64,000 nucleotides of DNA from Rhynchospora pubera (GCA_028095005.1 CM051460.1:235432742-235496741), one strand, 5' to 3'; numbered from the stretch's first letter, positions 31,606 to 45,710 are shown. Notes: a model not told the origin generated them from the letters alone. Numbers and translations are program-made.

Positions 31606-32748
31606 TGTGGCTTCTTTTGTTTGAGGAATTTATTGTTTTTCTTCTTTTTATAGTGCATCTGGAGCTCTTTAGGACTGGTTTATTAAAATAACGGTTCTAA
31701 AATTTTCTGGACATTTTATTATTTTGGGACGTAATTTAGAACCGGTTTTTCTAAATAAGGGGTGCTAATTGGGGATTTCTAAAAACCTTTAATGTAGTAG
31801 GGCCAGTTCGTTCATGAGACAATAAAAAAAATTTCATAGCCAAGCATCATTGACAAAAATGTGAGCAAAAGAAATAATGACAATAGAATGCATCGCAACA
31901 ACAATTCAACTTTACTTGTGATTTATGCTTAAATTTCACACTTCTCAATTAATGAGCTCCATATTAAAAGTAAAACACTTTTGTCACAATGGCAATATTA
32001 TTGTTGTTCAAACTTTGAAGTGTGTTATATTGGTAATTTGCTACACAAATCCATATGGAATAACATATGTAAAAGAGGATGATATATATATAGGAACGAC
32101 ATATTAATTTATCACATTTTAATGAAATAATTTAAAAAATAAATATTGTTTGTTTTAAAATAATTATAAATAAAATAATCTAAATCATATGTTTGTATTC
32201 AGAAATTTTGGTTGAATGTATTAATTAATTATAAAGAATTTCTTCCTAGTTACTCTAGAAACTCTCATTTCTTGAGATCCATTATATAAACGCATAGTGG
32301 ACGTAATGATTTTCTTTGAAGATATATAAGTTATTGGAATAGACAAGTGTCTTGCTTGCTAGTTTTTAGAGAGTTCACGTGACAACCTTTGGTCGTTTGT
32401 TTCAACGCCAACCTTTCATACAGTAGGCATTGAATATTTTGGTATAGCTTTCGATTTTCTTAATCTATAGATTGACGATGTTACTACTAAATATTAGTGC
32501 ATCGATTTTTTTTTTCTTTTGAGTGATGGAGAAAAATCAAAATCATATTCTTTTCAACAACACCATGTTGATATTTCTCAAAAAAAAAAAAAAAAACACC
32601 ATCCTGATATATCCAGTTGATAAGCATTGAGCATGTTGATAACTTACATTTATCTTAAATTATTAATTATTAGAGGAAAAATATTTTGAATTTTTCTTTT
32701 CAAACGGCATAACTCGGACCTTCGTTTAATTATATATTGGAATACTTA
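31606..32748. other. AT-rich intergenic DNA, no gene seen
   Basis: No convincing ORF or repeat; a segment near 31670-31800 (ggactggtttatt...gaaccggttttt) has weak inverted similarity. Confidence 0.5.
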
Positions 32749-32930
32749 GGCCTGATCAACATGTTTTTCACGCTGGATTTCATTTTATTTTAATGGATTT
32801 TACAGAATTTTGTTGGATCTAATTATATGAAAATTCCAATCAAATGACATCAAATCCATTTATTTTGATCAAGAACATTCCAACGAAATGAAATCTCATG
32901 TTAAAAAACAAATGAGATTTTGATCGGGCC
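32749..32930. mobile_element. MITE copy 2, same family as 31406-31605
   Basis: Ends ggcctgatcaa and ttgatcgggcc (one mismatch as inverted repeats), 182 bp, flanked by TA on both sides (ctta / taat). Same orientation and internal sequence as copy 1, 1.3 kb apart. Confidence 0.75.
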
Positions 32931-35789
32931 TAATTTGTCATTGAATCAGCAGTCATTATTATACCTCACAAATTTAACTATTATTTAGTAAATAAATAGA
33001 TGGAAAACTTATCCAATATAAAATTGAAGGAGGGTTATATTGGGACCAACAATTACACATTTATTTTACAAATGCAAAATAATATCCTGCGAATCAGATT
33101 TGTGTTTTGTTAAAATCGAATTGTCCATTCTCCATAATTTATATGGAATGTGTCTCAAATTAATGTAGCTTAAAAGGTAATTCTTTGAGCATTTCGAAAA
33201 ATAACAAAATTTGTCTTTATTGGACTTCCGAAATCGCTCAATTTTTTTACAGAACTTAACTAAACCATATATATAATATATTTTATAATTTATTTGATTT
33301 TAATGTTTTATACTGTTGTGGAGACGTCAAATAACAAATACTAGCTAATTTCGAGTATATCTGTTTTTTTATATATACATTATGATGCAACAAAAAATAT
33401 GAACATTAAAATAATTTACTTCTGTACCTGTTCTTTGTTCATTAATAGTTTAAAAAAATATCAATGCAATATAATTCCTTTGGAAAAGTTTTACTGACGC
33501 TGATTCGCAAATGTTGACGTCTATGAAAATAAATTATTCGTAAATATCGGTTTACTCGGCAAATAATTAACAAAAGTTATAATGATTTGAATATTATTCT
33601 AATTTACCATTTATGTATAAAAGTATTAAAAATGATATGGGCTATAAGGGAGCAGAAAAGGGACAGCTCATGCTTCCGCCCATTGAATATGGATGGCGCC
33701 AGGGGCGGTTTGTAAAATGAAAATTACCCTTAATGTATAAAAAAAAAGGGTGTTTTTCTGCATTATGCAGAGTTGTCGGTTAATTACGATGGGGTCTACA
33801 GCAACGATTGTACAATGCTGGCTAGATGATGGGTATGAATAGTAAATGGGACTAATATTTGGGTCGAGATTGGATTATTGCTAATTTTTCTGGGAGGGTT
33901 AAAATTGGGCAGTACTGGTCACTTCAGTAGGATTGTTTCATTGTATAATGCTAGATGATGTGTATGAACAGTAAAATGGGACTAATGTCGAGGTTGGATT
34001 ATTGCTAATATTTCTGGGGAAATTTGGGCACTGGTCACTTCAGTAGGATTGGATCCTTTTCCTTCAAAAATGACTGTGACTTTACCTCTTGGAAGGAGGG
34101 GGGGTCATGTGAATATGTGATTTTCTTGGGGTTTTTTGGTTTATTTTATTTTATTTTTTGAAGCAAGGGGTTTTTTTTGGTTTATTGAGTTGTAACAATT
34201 TAGATATTCTATTCTTGATTTGCTTCGTATCAATGAGTAGGTGTATGTTGAAAGTATTATTATAAAAATGTTACATTCATTCTGAAAGTCTGAAAGAAAT
34301 TCAAATATCTCGTCTCACTTATATGTTTTTAGGGCTATATAGAAAACCGTCAACTCGTTCAATTCATTCGATCTGAATCGTTTTTTATCGGGTTAAGATG
34401 ATGTTGGATCGTGTACGGATTTAAGTTTTGATAAATTTACTATTTTGGTTGGGTTACGGATTTTATAGTAGTAATCTGTTCGGACCCAATTCATTATTAT
34501 CTAAAAATAATTTATCCTAAGTATGATCTATATGCTACAATTTCTTATGATTTTATCATATTTAATATGATTTCTATTTTATTCTTTATAATGTATTTTC
34601 TTATTGTTTGCAAGCACTCGTAAATTAAATCAACATTTGAAATTTTAAATATGTTTAAGAGTTCAGCTTATTCTTTAATTTGAATTTTAATTATGTTATC
34701 ATTTTTTTATCAAGCTATTATGACTTATTTTATTAGAATCATTTTATTGACCATATCTCAAACATTTGGTATAATGTTATATGTTCAATTTTCTTTATGT
34801 TATTTTAGTATGTAGTTTTATTTGATCAAAATTTAAACCCGTAAATTCTGTTAAACCTGTCTATAAAAAATTGATGGGTTTGAATTGGATTACAGGTGAG
34901 TTAATTAAAATTTTTTATAACACGTCGTTATCAAGTTGGGTTCAGTTTTAAACCTCTTTATGTCTTAAATTTTTATTAACCAACCATATAAAAATAGTAC
35001 ATTTGTATATATTTTGCTTCAAACATATTTATATTTTTCTACAGCTAAGATGATTTTTTTTAAAATCAAAAGGGCTCTAAATAATGAATTTAGAATTTAC
35101 AAAAACAAATATTGATAACATCAGATATATGTTTTGACTTTAATTAGATAAAATATGTGTTGTTTACCAATATTTTTTTTGAACTTAAACAGGTGTTTCT
35201 ATTTTCGCTCAATCAAATTTTGTATTTGGAGGAACTTGGTAGTGGAGCTTTAAAGTTTAAAACTTTAAATTAATATAGCTCTTACGGTCGTCAATTGTTA
35301 TTTTATACTAAAATAGGAGAGTGTTTTCTTTCCGTTCAATAATATGCATTTTAGAATAGTCAAATTGCGTTTTTAAAAATACACTATAAATCACATGTAG
35401 CTATTTGTGTAGATTGGAGATAATTATCTAGCTAATATTCATTATCCAAATCTGTAATTTTGTAATTCAAAAAGCTATCCAATACTTATATATTTGGCTA
35501 TCTGCGATATTATTAAATGATATCCCATATTCAAGCATTAATTAGTAAAACAATTATTTATTTATACACATATAATAGACCGACCACGCATGTTATGACC
35601 TATGTGTTTGACTATGGAAGGTATTAAAAAGTCAGAAAATGCGTATGTTGCGACTTTTTGAAATTAATTTCCGTCGAGGACAAGAAAATACGAGTATATA
35701 ATACATGACTCATCATGAGAGAAGTAATGACTAGTAAACTAGTAATCCTGTATGTTCCTCTTCAGGTGAGTCCAGCCGTTACTCTTTTT
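32931..35789. other. AT-rich intergenic DNA with an imperfect tandem duplication
   Basis: No gene seen. 33808-34053 contains two copies of a segment of about 115-130 bp (aatgct..agatgatg.gtatgaa.agtaaa.tgggactaat ... cactggtcacttcagtaggattg). The rest, including 34330-34930 with cggg/cccg-type diverged repeats, is not identifiable. Confidence 0.55.
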
Positions 35790-36012
35790 GGGGATGTTTG
35801 GAACTCTTGGAATAAGACCTTATTCGGAACTGCTAATTCTAGAGGTTGCCAAACATCATTTAGAACAAGCAAAATAGCTTATTCGGATCCTTATTCTTGT
35901 TCCAACAAAATGTTGGAACTAGAATGGAATAAGCTAACCATCCAACAACAAATCATTATTTTAATATTTTTTCTTGTTCTTATTCTTAACTAACCACCCA
36001 AACAACATCTCT
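35790..36012. mobile_element. Possible MITE with short diverged terminal inverted repeats
   Basis: Left end ggggatgtttgg, right end cccaaacaacatctc (inverted, with a small indel). Inside and just beyond the right end, gaataag and cttattc recur at least eight times. No transposase. The boundaries are uncertain. Confidence 0.35.
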
Positions 36013-38394
36013 TAATCTAAGAATAAGCAATTATTTAACATTTCTTATTCACCACTCTTGTTCTAAAATAAGCTATTCTATTCTTATTCACCATAGACAT
36101 GACACAAGAAGAAAATGTAGGCTCATTGCGCGTCAGTCTTAACAGCCAGTCCACACCGCTGGACCAGTTCACGTATATTGAGATTGATTGCGGTGCACAC
36201 AAAGTAGTTGCTTTTCCTGGTTAATTTCCCACCTTTCGTAACTAATTATATGTTGTTAGCAACTTGGATTTTGTAAAGTTTCAAAAAAAAAAAAACTTGG
36301 ATTTTGTAACGTCTGTTTTTTATTTGTTGTGAACAATATTCTCGTCAGTCTCTATTTATATTTTGTTGTTGTGGTTACAATTATGACAATTATAACGTAT
36401 ATGGTATGTAAACTGAAATTTCATATTCAAACGTCATGTCACAAACGCCTCTAAAAATCACAACACTATTTAATATGTTTTATTTGAATTGAATGATCTT
36501 AATTACGAATTACAGTTACTCTGTGGCAATTGCTATGACAACATACTTTGGATTTGTGGCGACACATTTTCTTAGTAGAATTTTAATTATATATATACAG
36601 AATTTGGAATTTGGAGGTAGAATTTTATGTTTTCTATATGATCTTTAAATTTCTACGAATTTTAGATGGGCAAAGAATTATTATCATAAAAAAAATGAAG
36701 TTGTTCACCGTCATTTCAAAGATTCCTTCATCCCTCATTCCCATCTAGAGTCCTCATTAATGACATGTTTTCTCTCTTTTATTTTTGAAATACAATTAAT
36801 TGAATCCAGCACCTCAACTCTCATCCGTTATCTGTGTTTCCCCTCCTCCCTTCCCCGTGTGTTTTCCTTCCTCTCCAGATTTTTTTTTTCCAGATGAAAC
36901 AGTTGCTTGTAAAAAAAAATGTTACTCGTTTTGTAAAAAAAAAAAAAAGCTGATTATCCTACTTTCAGATAATAATTGTGCTCGAAATAAATTTAATTGT
37001 GCTAGTTTTTACATACAAATATCATGGAAAAATGGTTGACATGAAAAAATAAATAAATTTTCCTGAAAAAAAAAACTAATTATGTTAGTTTTTACATATA
37101 AATATCCTGAAAATAAATGATTGACATGGAAAAAATAACTAATTGTCCTGAAAATATAAAAACTAATTGTGCTCGAAAAAAATCTAACTGTACTAGTTTT
37201 TACATATAAATGTCATGAAAAAAATGATTGTTGTGGAAAAAATAACTAAATGTCCTAAAAAAAATTTAATTGTCATGGAAAAAACTAATTGTGCTATTTT
37301 TTTAAGATATAGATGTGCTGGAAAAATTGTTCTAGTGTACTTTTTCGATCTGAGCCTAAATGATGACGTCGTTTTGGATAATAATAAAATGACAATGAAT
37401 TCCTTGTGTACCTTTTGCGTGATTAATTTGGGTTGATCTGAAAAAGCGTCAACACCGGATAAGAAGCCATTTTTTATGTACCCTGGAAATGTTATAAGTA
37501 TTCATGGGTCGTTCGATCTGTGTGTCAGTGTGTGTATGGATTCCGAACAAGCTGCTCACGAAACAATGCATGACAGCATGAACAACAAGTTGTTCTTGAA
37601 CGAACACCCCTTGGTGTGTCCCCTCATTCGCAATTGTCGACATGCTTATATATTGACTGTAAAAAGTATATATAACCGTTTTTAGTTAACACTAGCAAAC
37701 AATATTATAGAGTGCATTTGATGATCTATAAACTAAGCCGAGCAAAATATCGATCTTTCCTTTTTTTTCAATATGTAGGGATTTTAACCAACACCCTTGA
37801 TTATTTAACAGAGATCAAGCGGACATAAAGTGCGTACCGCAGCATATTAGTTGGAGGACAGACGCCGTCAGAGCCGTTGATCTGGGCTCCTGATGAGGAA
37901 CTGGAATACATCTAGACTATCTGTTCTCCATCTTTCCTTACTAATTTTTAAATTTTGTACCAAACATAATTTAACTTCGAAGGAGTAAAAAGACTTAACC
38001 AGTAGCATATTCTTAATTTACCATATGAGTTAAATTCCTACTAAACATGGCCTAAGTCATCGAGAATTTATGAAGTACGGTCTGTACAGCGAACCATGCA
38101 GCACCAGTTAAAAAGGCGCAAATTTTAACCTGCACGAGAAAGAACCTTTCCACAACAAATGCTGCTCGGCTGAATCACCGTATAAGAAAGATGATCTTTA
38201 CATAAAATTTTTTAGATAGACTTTTTTTTATTAATGTTGGACCTTTTTTATTGCTAGATTTAATTGATGCACTAAATCTAGCAATATTTTAGTAAGACTC
38301 AATTTTCTATTAATATGTCATTAAAAATCTAGCAATTTATTTTTGATAGACTTTTTAATCTTGCAATGTTTAATGAGATATCAGCTTCAGTGCT
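36013..38394. other. AT-rich intergenic DNA with diverged tandem repeats at about 36980-37300
   Basis: At 36980-37300, three to four diverged units share aattgtgctagtttttacatataaatatc-like, gattgacatggaaaaaataact-like and aattgtcctgaaaa-like blocks, unit 85-105 bp. No gene seen elsewhere in this stretch. Confidence 0.6.
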
Positions 38395-39630
38395 CAAACA
38401 ATATAGATAGAATAAGGTCAAGATTTTTGTGGCATGCGAAAGATAAGAAAAAAATTCACTTGGTCAATTGGGAGTAGTGTGTAGAACTAAAATTCAGGAA
38501 GGGCTAGGCATACTAAATATTAAAATCATGAATGATGCTATATATGTTGAGCAAATGGATTTGGAGGTACAACGATCCTTTAAATAAGGGGTGGTGGAAA
38601 GATATTATAAAGATTAAGTATAACAAATGTTGTAAAAATCAACATTGGTCTCCATTTTGGAAAAAATTAAAAAGATTGGAACAAATAGTTTATCAAAATT
38701 GTCAATCCATTTTGGGAGATGGGACACGTACTCGGTTTTGGATAGACAGATGGTGTGGTGAAATATCTCTAAAGATACTTTTTCCAACACTTTTTGATAT
38801 TTGTGCTAATAAAGATGCTACAGTTGTCGATGTTTTAGGAAGGGTGGTAAACTTACATTTTAATAGACAATTATCTATGAATCTTAGAGATGATTTGCGT
38901 AACCTACAATAGATAGTCTCTTGTTTTACTTTACAACACAAATCTGATTCGATATCGTGGGGGTGGTAATGGGGATGGTAAATTTTCAACAAAAAGATGT
39001 ATATTTTGCTAGATAATAGAGGCGCTCAAGATGATACACATGCCCCTATTTGGAAAATTAAAGTGCCCCTTAAGATACAAATTTTTGTATGGTTATTATG
39101 TAGAAAAAGATTGCTAACTAAAGATAATCTAGCTGTGAGGGGATAGGAAGGAGATCTAAATTGTGTTTATTGTCATAAACTAGAATCGATTGACCACCTT
39201 TTTTCGGGTGTACCCATCAGATGGTTGTGTGGACATGGTTATTGGAGAGATTTTAAATAATGATATCTTTTAGTTCGGTTGAGGACTTAGTAGTATGGAT
39301 CTCAAAATTAAATCACCATCAAAGTAAGATTGCCTGCATTATATGTTGTGGTGCAATGTGGTGTGTATGGAAAGATAGAAATGCAAGATGTTTTCAAAAA
39401 AAAAAACTTTTCATTCATTTAGATATCTTGCCTCACAGATTTTGGTTTCAATAAACTATTGGTCAGGACTATGGTCGGAGGAGACTAAAACTCAAGTTGC
39501 AGAGTGGTTGCCTTCGCTTGAGAAAATGTCATTGCAGATTGCTGGAGGTGAGCTTACGGACAGCGGAGTTGAGGAGGAGGCGTGGATCCATGCAGTGGTG
39601 TGATCACGATGCGAACGAAGGAGAACAACT
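38395..39630 (+). pseudogene. Decayed LINE (non-LTR retrotransposon) ORF2 3' portion
   Basis: Broken reading frames on the + strand encode the region after the reverse transcriptase catalytic core of plant L1-type LINEs: a segment reading RIRSRFLWHAKDKKK (38411 on), then the open stretch 38532-38912 with WRYNDPLNKGWWKDIIKIKY and GDGTRTRFWIDRWCGEISL, then frame-shifted remains of the zinc-binding RT-associated domain (about 38970-39240: FSTKR, LKIQIFVWLL and a Cys/His segment), and a tail to about 39630. Several stops and frameshifts; 5' end missing. No target site duplication or clear A-tail identified. Confidence 0.85.
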
Positions 39631-39880
39631 CGAGAAGCTATGCTTGTTATCTCTTGGGTTGAGGAGAAACTTATTAACCTATCTTATGGTGTTTTGTTTG
39701 TTTTATGGATAAGTTTATTGATGCAATGAATAAAGGGAGATAGCGTTGGAGCATTGGTACCTAACGATTTTGGTACCAGTGCGTCAGGTTCTTTAGGGGT
39801 GATGATTAAGAGAGTGTTGTAATAAACTGTTTTTTTCGTCAACGGAAAAAGTGATGAGCAATTCAAGCTCACTTGTTTCA

Positions 39881-39915
<35 letters not shown>

Positions 39916-42044
39916 AAACATTTGAAGCCCAATTTTTAATATGACATTTTTTATTTTAAATGGTTAGACTCGCTTATTATATATATCCGAGTATACAGAA
40001 CCCAACCTTTTTGACCAAGTGACGGTATTAATTGTGATGTAATATGTTTTTTTTTAAGACATGTGCAAGTAGGTGCTTATTTTTATCATATCTTTCGTTT
40101 TCTTTTGAATTAGTATTTTCTTCTAAAAGTAAAACTACAAAAACTCGTAAGGTACATATATAAGTGCTATGTAAAGATCAACAAGTACCAAAATACGTAC
40201 GATAGTAAAATTGTATTATTGAAACAAGTATTGTTTTTAGTTGAAAAGATGTTAATTTTTTCCCCAAATAAAAAAGACGGAAGAAAAATACTAATTAAGC
40301 ATGTTTATAGAGGTATTAATAGGCAATATGATAAAAAACTTATTTAATTGCTCTTTTCTTTTTCTCCTTTGTTGTTTTTGTCTTTCTGAACAAATACGCT
40401 TCTGATAGTATTTTTAAATTGTGAAAGAGAGAACCAACTGGTAAAAGGACAATGCATCTTAATTAAATGATCGCTAGTTCGTAAAAGACTAATAGGTTGA
40501 CAGTCCTTTATCTTCAAAAAATAATTTAAAAATAAATTGGGAGATGTGGACTTAATTTATTTAAAAAAATATTGTGAAAGAGTATCCAATACAAATTTAT
40601 ATATAAGAAGAATTAATAATATATAGAATGTGAGAGTCAATACAGTTGGTGAGTGACGACTCTGCCATTCATCTAAAAATGACAAATGCAATTCCTACAC
40701 GGTAAAAGTCTTTTATTAACTGAAATATGGTTCATGAATAAATATATTTTTGTTTTTTAAAAAAAATTACTAGCATAAATGTTTAATAAAAAATAAAGAT
40801 TTAATCATTTAACTCATTTAACATGCTAATTGAAAGAATTAATTATGAATCGTTTTATTCCTGGAATTACAGTAAGAATCAGTTTATGAATTAAGCATGC
40901 ATGTGAGAACAAACGATGTGTTATAATTTTGAGTGAATTATCAATTCTACTCTGATTTACTACTATATTCATTTTAATTATTGCATATTTCCTAGATGTT
41001 TAGGATGACAGACCTTTCCGTAGTATGGGAGGATGAATTTCATTTATTACATTTCTGTGACATGTTCTTAGCTTATCTATTGAAAACGTGAATGTATATA
41101 CTTGTGGTACACGTTCAAGATTTTCTCTAAACTATTCAACGACTTCCAATATGCTTTCAGAGATGCATTAACTCAATGCTGGGTTCTTCGAAAAGGACAC
41201 GGTATTATGCTCGTATATTCTCTTTGATTAGTCAATGCTTTTTTTTTAAAAAAATAATAATAACTATCAGTTTTTTTTTCATTCGTCATATCCAAAGAGG
41301 CACAATTTTAATTACAAAATCTCAGCTCCGAACAAAACTCTTCAAGCAAGTTAATTACAAAAAAATAGTTGCACAATTTTAATTAAAAGTTTTAAACTAT
41401 GATTTAGGACTACAAGATAGTAGTGCGGTGAGCTTGCTGAAATATAAATGGAAATTTATTTTGTTTTGTTTAATTTGTTCTATATTCCTTCTGTATTTCC
41501 TTTTCTTAAGGTTTTGCCTTGCCATAGTATAGGGTTTTATTTTCTTTTGCTTTCTGTTTATGTTCTAGCACTCGGTTAGAGTGCCTTCTGTGTATATAGA
41601 CTTTTGTAAATTTTTGGTAACCACTTTAAGTTTGATACTTACAAATACTTATTTTGCCTTATACATTTCGTTATCTACTTATTTTCTTTGCACTACGACA
41701 TATCTGCGTAATGATTTTATGTTTTCTAATGGCACACTATAATTTGCTAGAAAGGGACTCAAACGTAATTCCAGGGATGCTGTTACAATTCCTACAAATT
41801 TCAGGGACGCAAAATATAACTTTTTCACGGATTTAAGAATATCTTGAATGGAATGTCAATCTCAGACTAACATAGCATCATCCCCATGACCCCATCTTCA
41901 TTTCTCCACGCCTCTTTCTAAACTAATCCATTGAAATAATCACAAAGTTATACACAACCGTACACTACATGTCCAATATATTATCACATGATCATAAGCA
42001 TAGTGTTGGCACCCTTCTCTTGCCTTAATCCATTGCTAGAGAAA
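39631..42044. other. AT-rich intergenic DNA and upstream region of phosphatase gene 2
   Basis: Contains a (TA)n microsatellite at about 39886-39912. Only short meaningless ORFs. The gene 2 promoter should be in the last few hundred bases; no TATA box stands out over the AT-rich background. Confidence 0.5.
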
Positions 42045-45000
42045 ATGACAAGTTCATGGGCATTCTTTGCACAAGGTCTCACCACAATCGTCTTGCTTTG
42101 TGTTAATCATAGAGTGGCAGTGGCGAGTGAATACACGAGGCCAGGCCCAGGTCGGATAGTACTGACGAAACATATGAAGCCTAATTCATACCCGCAACAG
42201 GTAATTTATTGATTCGATAAATTTTATGTCTCCACTGCTATGTTTTTCATCTTTCTTGCCTATTTAGATTTCTCTTTATATTATTTGGAGCTAATTAAGT
42301 TAATATTTTTAAGTTTTTAATTAATATAGAAACCTGTTATTCAATGCAGACAATTCATCACACAAATTGGTTCCCCCCCCCCCCCCCCAATATTTCCAAG
42401 ATTCCTTCATCCGACTGCTAACAAGCTATTTAAAAGTTGCATATTTTGTTAGCAATGCATAGCACGTCACATGAACCAATAATGTATATCTAACCTAACT
42501 AAAAAACTTCTAATCTTCAAGATCCTAGAATGTAGCTATTCCTGATTAACTGTTTTAACAATTTACAGGTCCATATATCTTCTGTTGGAGCATACCACAT
42601 GAGGGTTTCATACATAACCAATGATTCATCCATTCCATCAAAGGTTCAGTATGGCAAAGTATCTGGTAAATATAATGCAGTTGCAAATGGAGATAGCAGC
42701 CATTATACATACTTCCTTTACACTTCTGGTAAAATTCACAATGTCAAGATCGGGCCGCTAGAACCTGATACGGTGTACTACTATCGCTGCGGTGGGGTTG
42801 GAGATGAGTTTAGTTTCAAAACAGCCCCAGCTTCGCTTCCTATTGAGTTTGCTGTAGTAGGTTTGTATAAAGTTCATCACATTTTTTTCATTCAGCGGCA
42901 ATCTTTCTAATAAAATTTGGTGCAGAATTATTTTTCAAACATCCATAGTTCCATACTTCGTTTAATTTTGGGTTTTATATTTCGTCCTTTTAATTTATAT
43001 TTTAATTTCTTCTTCTTAACTGTTTATCAAACTTTTTTCATTGATTCAATTAGATGGCAGGATTTTCTCCTAATAGTTCAAATAAATGTTATGTGCACGG
43101 TTTAACTATACAGTTACACTATCAAATCCTGTCAGTTACTCCGACAATTTGGGATTGCGAAGTTTTGATATTTTTAGATTATTTAGTGGGCTTTTACTTC
43201 CAGGCCATGGGCTTTGGGGTTATTTTGTAGTCAATAAGCAAACTACATGCACGGACGCACCCACCGTGGAGAGAAAACAAACTTGTTCTATGTTCCCGGT
43301 CGTTTATCATGACTCATGACTCCATGAGGTTTGGACGGCCGGGTTGTTTCGAGTATTTTCTAGTACCTCTTTCAAGTTTCAAGCATCAACTCTTCTGGGT
43401 CAATATCAGGAAATGCTTGTAAACTATATGGGTACTTTGTTGTGAACCGATCATTAGGTGGAAGTTTATGGTCTTCAGGTGTTACAGGTAGGGTTCTTAG
43501 TTGTTTGAACTTTGAATGGATTTCAGTCTTGTTGAATTGGCTATGCAAACAAGGTGCTTGTGACACAATTTCACAAAGAGTTACTTGGTCAATCTATTAG
43601 GAATTAACTACATTTGGCTTCAAAATTGTTCATATATTTTCTCCTGTTGTATAGGTGATCTAGGGCAAACTGAATGGACAGTATCGACACTAGCCCACAT
43701 TGGCAAGTCGGACTATGACATGCTTCTCCTGCCTGGCGACCTGTCATATGCCGATTCACAACAGCCATTGTGGGACTCTTTTGGTCGCCTTATTCAGCCA
43801 TATGCTAGCTCACGACCCTGGATGGTCACTGAGGGAAACCATGAGGTTGAGGCACTAACTGCCCTTGACATGGTGCCTTTTATTGCATACAACCACAGGT
43901 TGACTGACCAGTTCCTGGTCTTGCACCAACAAAATTTTCAAATATGATCATAATAAATAAAAGTATAGTTTATGTGTGCTCAATATGGTATATTTGTACG
44001 TACTGGTGAAATATCCATAAAAAAGATTATTAGTTCTAAAGTAATGTTTCACATTATTTAGCGAGGAATGACGATTGGTTTTACCCAATTTCCTGATAGT
44101 TCTGAAATAAATATGCTTGCCATGTTCATTCTATTGTAGATGGCGCATGCCTTACGAAGAGAGCGAATCCACCTCGAACCTCTACTACTCCTTCAATGTT
44201 GCGGGGGCTGTCCACGTTATCATGCTAGGATCATATACCGAATATGGGCCAGACTCAGCTCAGTATAAGTGGCTTGTGTCTGATCTTGCCAAGGTGGACA
44301 GGTCAGTCACGCCTTGGCTGATTGTGTTGCTCCATGCCCCCTGGTACAACACGAACACAGCCCATCAAGGGGAAGGAGAAAAGATGAGGAAAGCCATGGA
44401 GGCTCTGTTGTACAGAGCTCATGTTGACATTGTTTTTGCTGGTCATGTCCATGCCTATGAGCGATTTGTAAGTCTTTCTCTACTGCTTAATTTATCAAAT
44501 TTAGTCAATTGCGCATGTTCTTGGTTACACTCAAGTGTAAAGAGTAGGAAATGTGTTTCATTATGCTAATTGCAGAGCCAGTTTGCATAAAGCTGACTTT
44601 GAGTGTTACAATTTCTTGGTAAGCTGAAATTTTATCAGTTGCCAAGATTTCTTTATATGCCTGTTTGTTTGCTAAATTCAACCCAGTTGGGCTCAGTTAA
44701 GTTCAATATTTTTTAATTGGGTATGTATTGTTCTATTGTGGAAAGTCTGCTTTTGGAAATTGGACTTCAGCTTCTTGTAATTTGACTGGCCCTCAACTCT
44801 TGGATTTGGTTGAAATTTAACCCCTGCTTCCACTAGCACCTGTCAAGTGTCGAAATTGGTGATTATATGTCACTGGCATGGCATTCAGGTGATGATGTCA
44901 TTCCATGTCAAGATATCTAATTGAAATGATTCTCAATAGTATTGACTATTGGGTATAATATCTTCAGGCCAGATTGAACCAAAATTCAGGGGCCTAATTG

Positions 45001-45710
45001 AACTAGGGCCACAACCCTATTCCTGAATCAGCAATGCACTACTAAAAGCTCTCAGATGTAATTTAAATGTCATGTTCTATTTATGCACAAATAATGGATT
45101 ATATACAATTACAAGTTGTCAATTGATTAACCATTGGAATACAGACACGGATATATAACAACGCGGCAGACAGCTGTGGTCCAGTGTACATAACCATTGG
45201 CGATGGAGGAAATAGGGAAGGCCTTGCCCTCCAGTAAGATATTATTTTGATGACTATTTACATTATTTTGCTGAATAAAAAATACTGGCAGCTTGTGTCA
45301 CCTTTTATTTTAAAAAGAACAATGAAAAGGTTCATGTTTTTAACTAAGACATGCCAGTAATTGTTCTTATGGAATCTTATTTTCCCATCTGATACAGATG
45401 TGAGTACTCTGAGATGATATAATTTTTTTGAACCAGTATTATGTGAAACCTAAAAACTTGTATTAACTACCATCACAACTAAATTTATTTTTGAAGCTTT
45501 AACCCAAGCCACAAGAGTGCAAGCCTCTCGGTGTTCCGAGAAGCAAGCTTTGGTCATGGCCGGTTGAAAATTATTGATGGGAAGAAGGCACATTGGTCGT
45601 GGCACAGAAACAACGACTCAGATGCCACTGTAGCTGATGAGTTGTGGCTAGAGAGCCTTAGTTCTTCCAGCCCTTGTCAAGATGGGTCGAAAGCTAAGGA
45701 TGAGCTTTAG
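42045..45710 (+). CDS. Purple acid phosphatase, gene 2 (six exons, 440 aa, C-terminal KDEL)
   Basis: Exons: 42045-42200, 42569-42860, 43655-43898, 44140-44467, 45145-45233, 45497-45710; GT-AG introns, phases 0,1,0,0,2 consistent (1323 nt). Start at MTSSWAFFAQ gives a signal peptide (hydrophobic core LTTIVLLCV, cleavage near VAVAS/EY); an upstream in-frame ATG exists at 41988 but would lengthen the N terminus oddly. FN3-like domain (VHISSVGAYHMRVSYIT), then metallophosphoesterase core with VVGDLGQT (D151), GDLSY (D178, Y181), EGNHE (N211), VLLHAPW and GHVHAYER. Ends KAKDEL then TAG: a canonical ER-retrieval signal, so with the signal peptide it should be a soluble ER-lumen phosphatase. Closest paralogues are genes 3 and 4. 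Intron 1 has a run of 16 C at 42373-42388. Confidence 0.94.
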
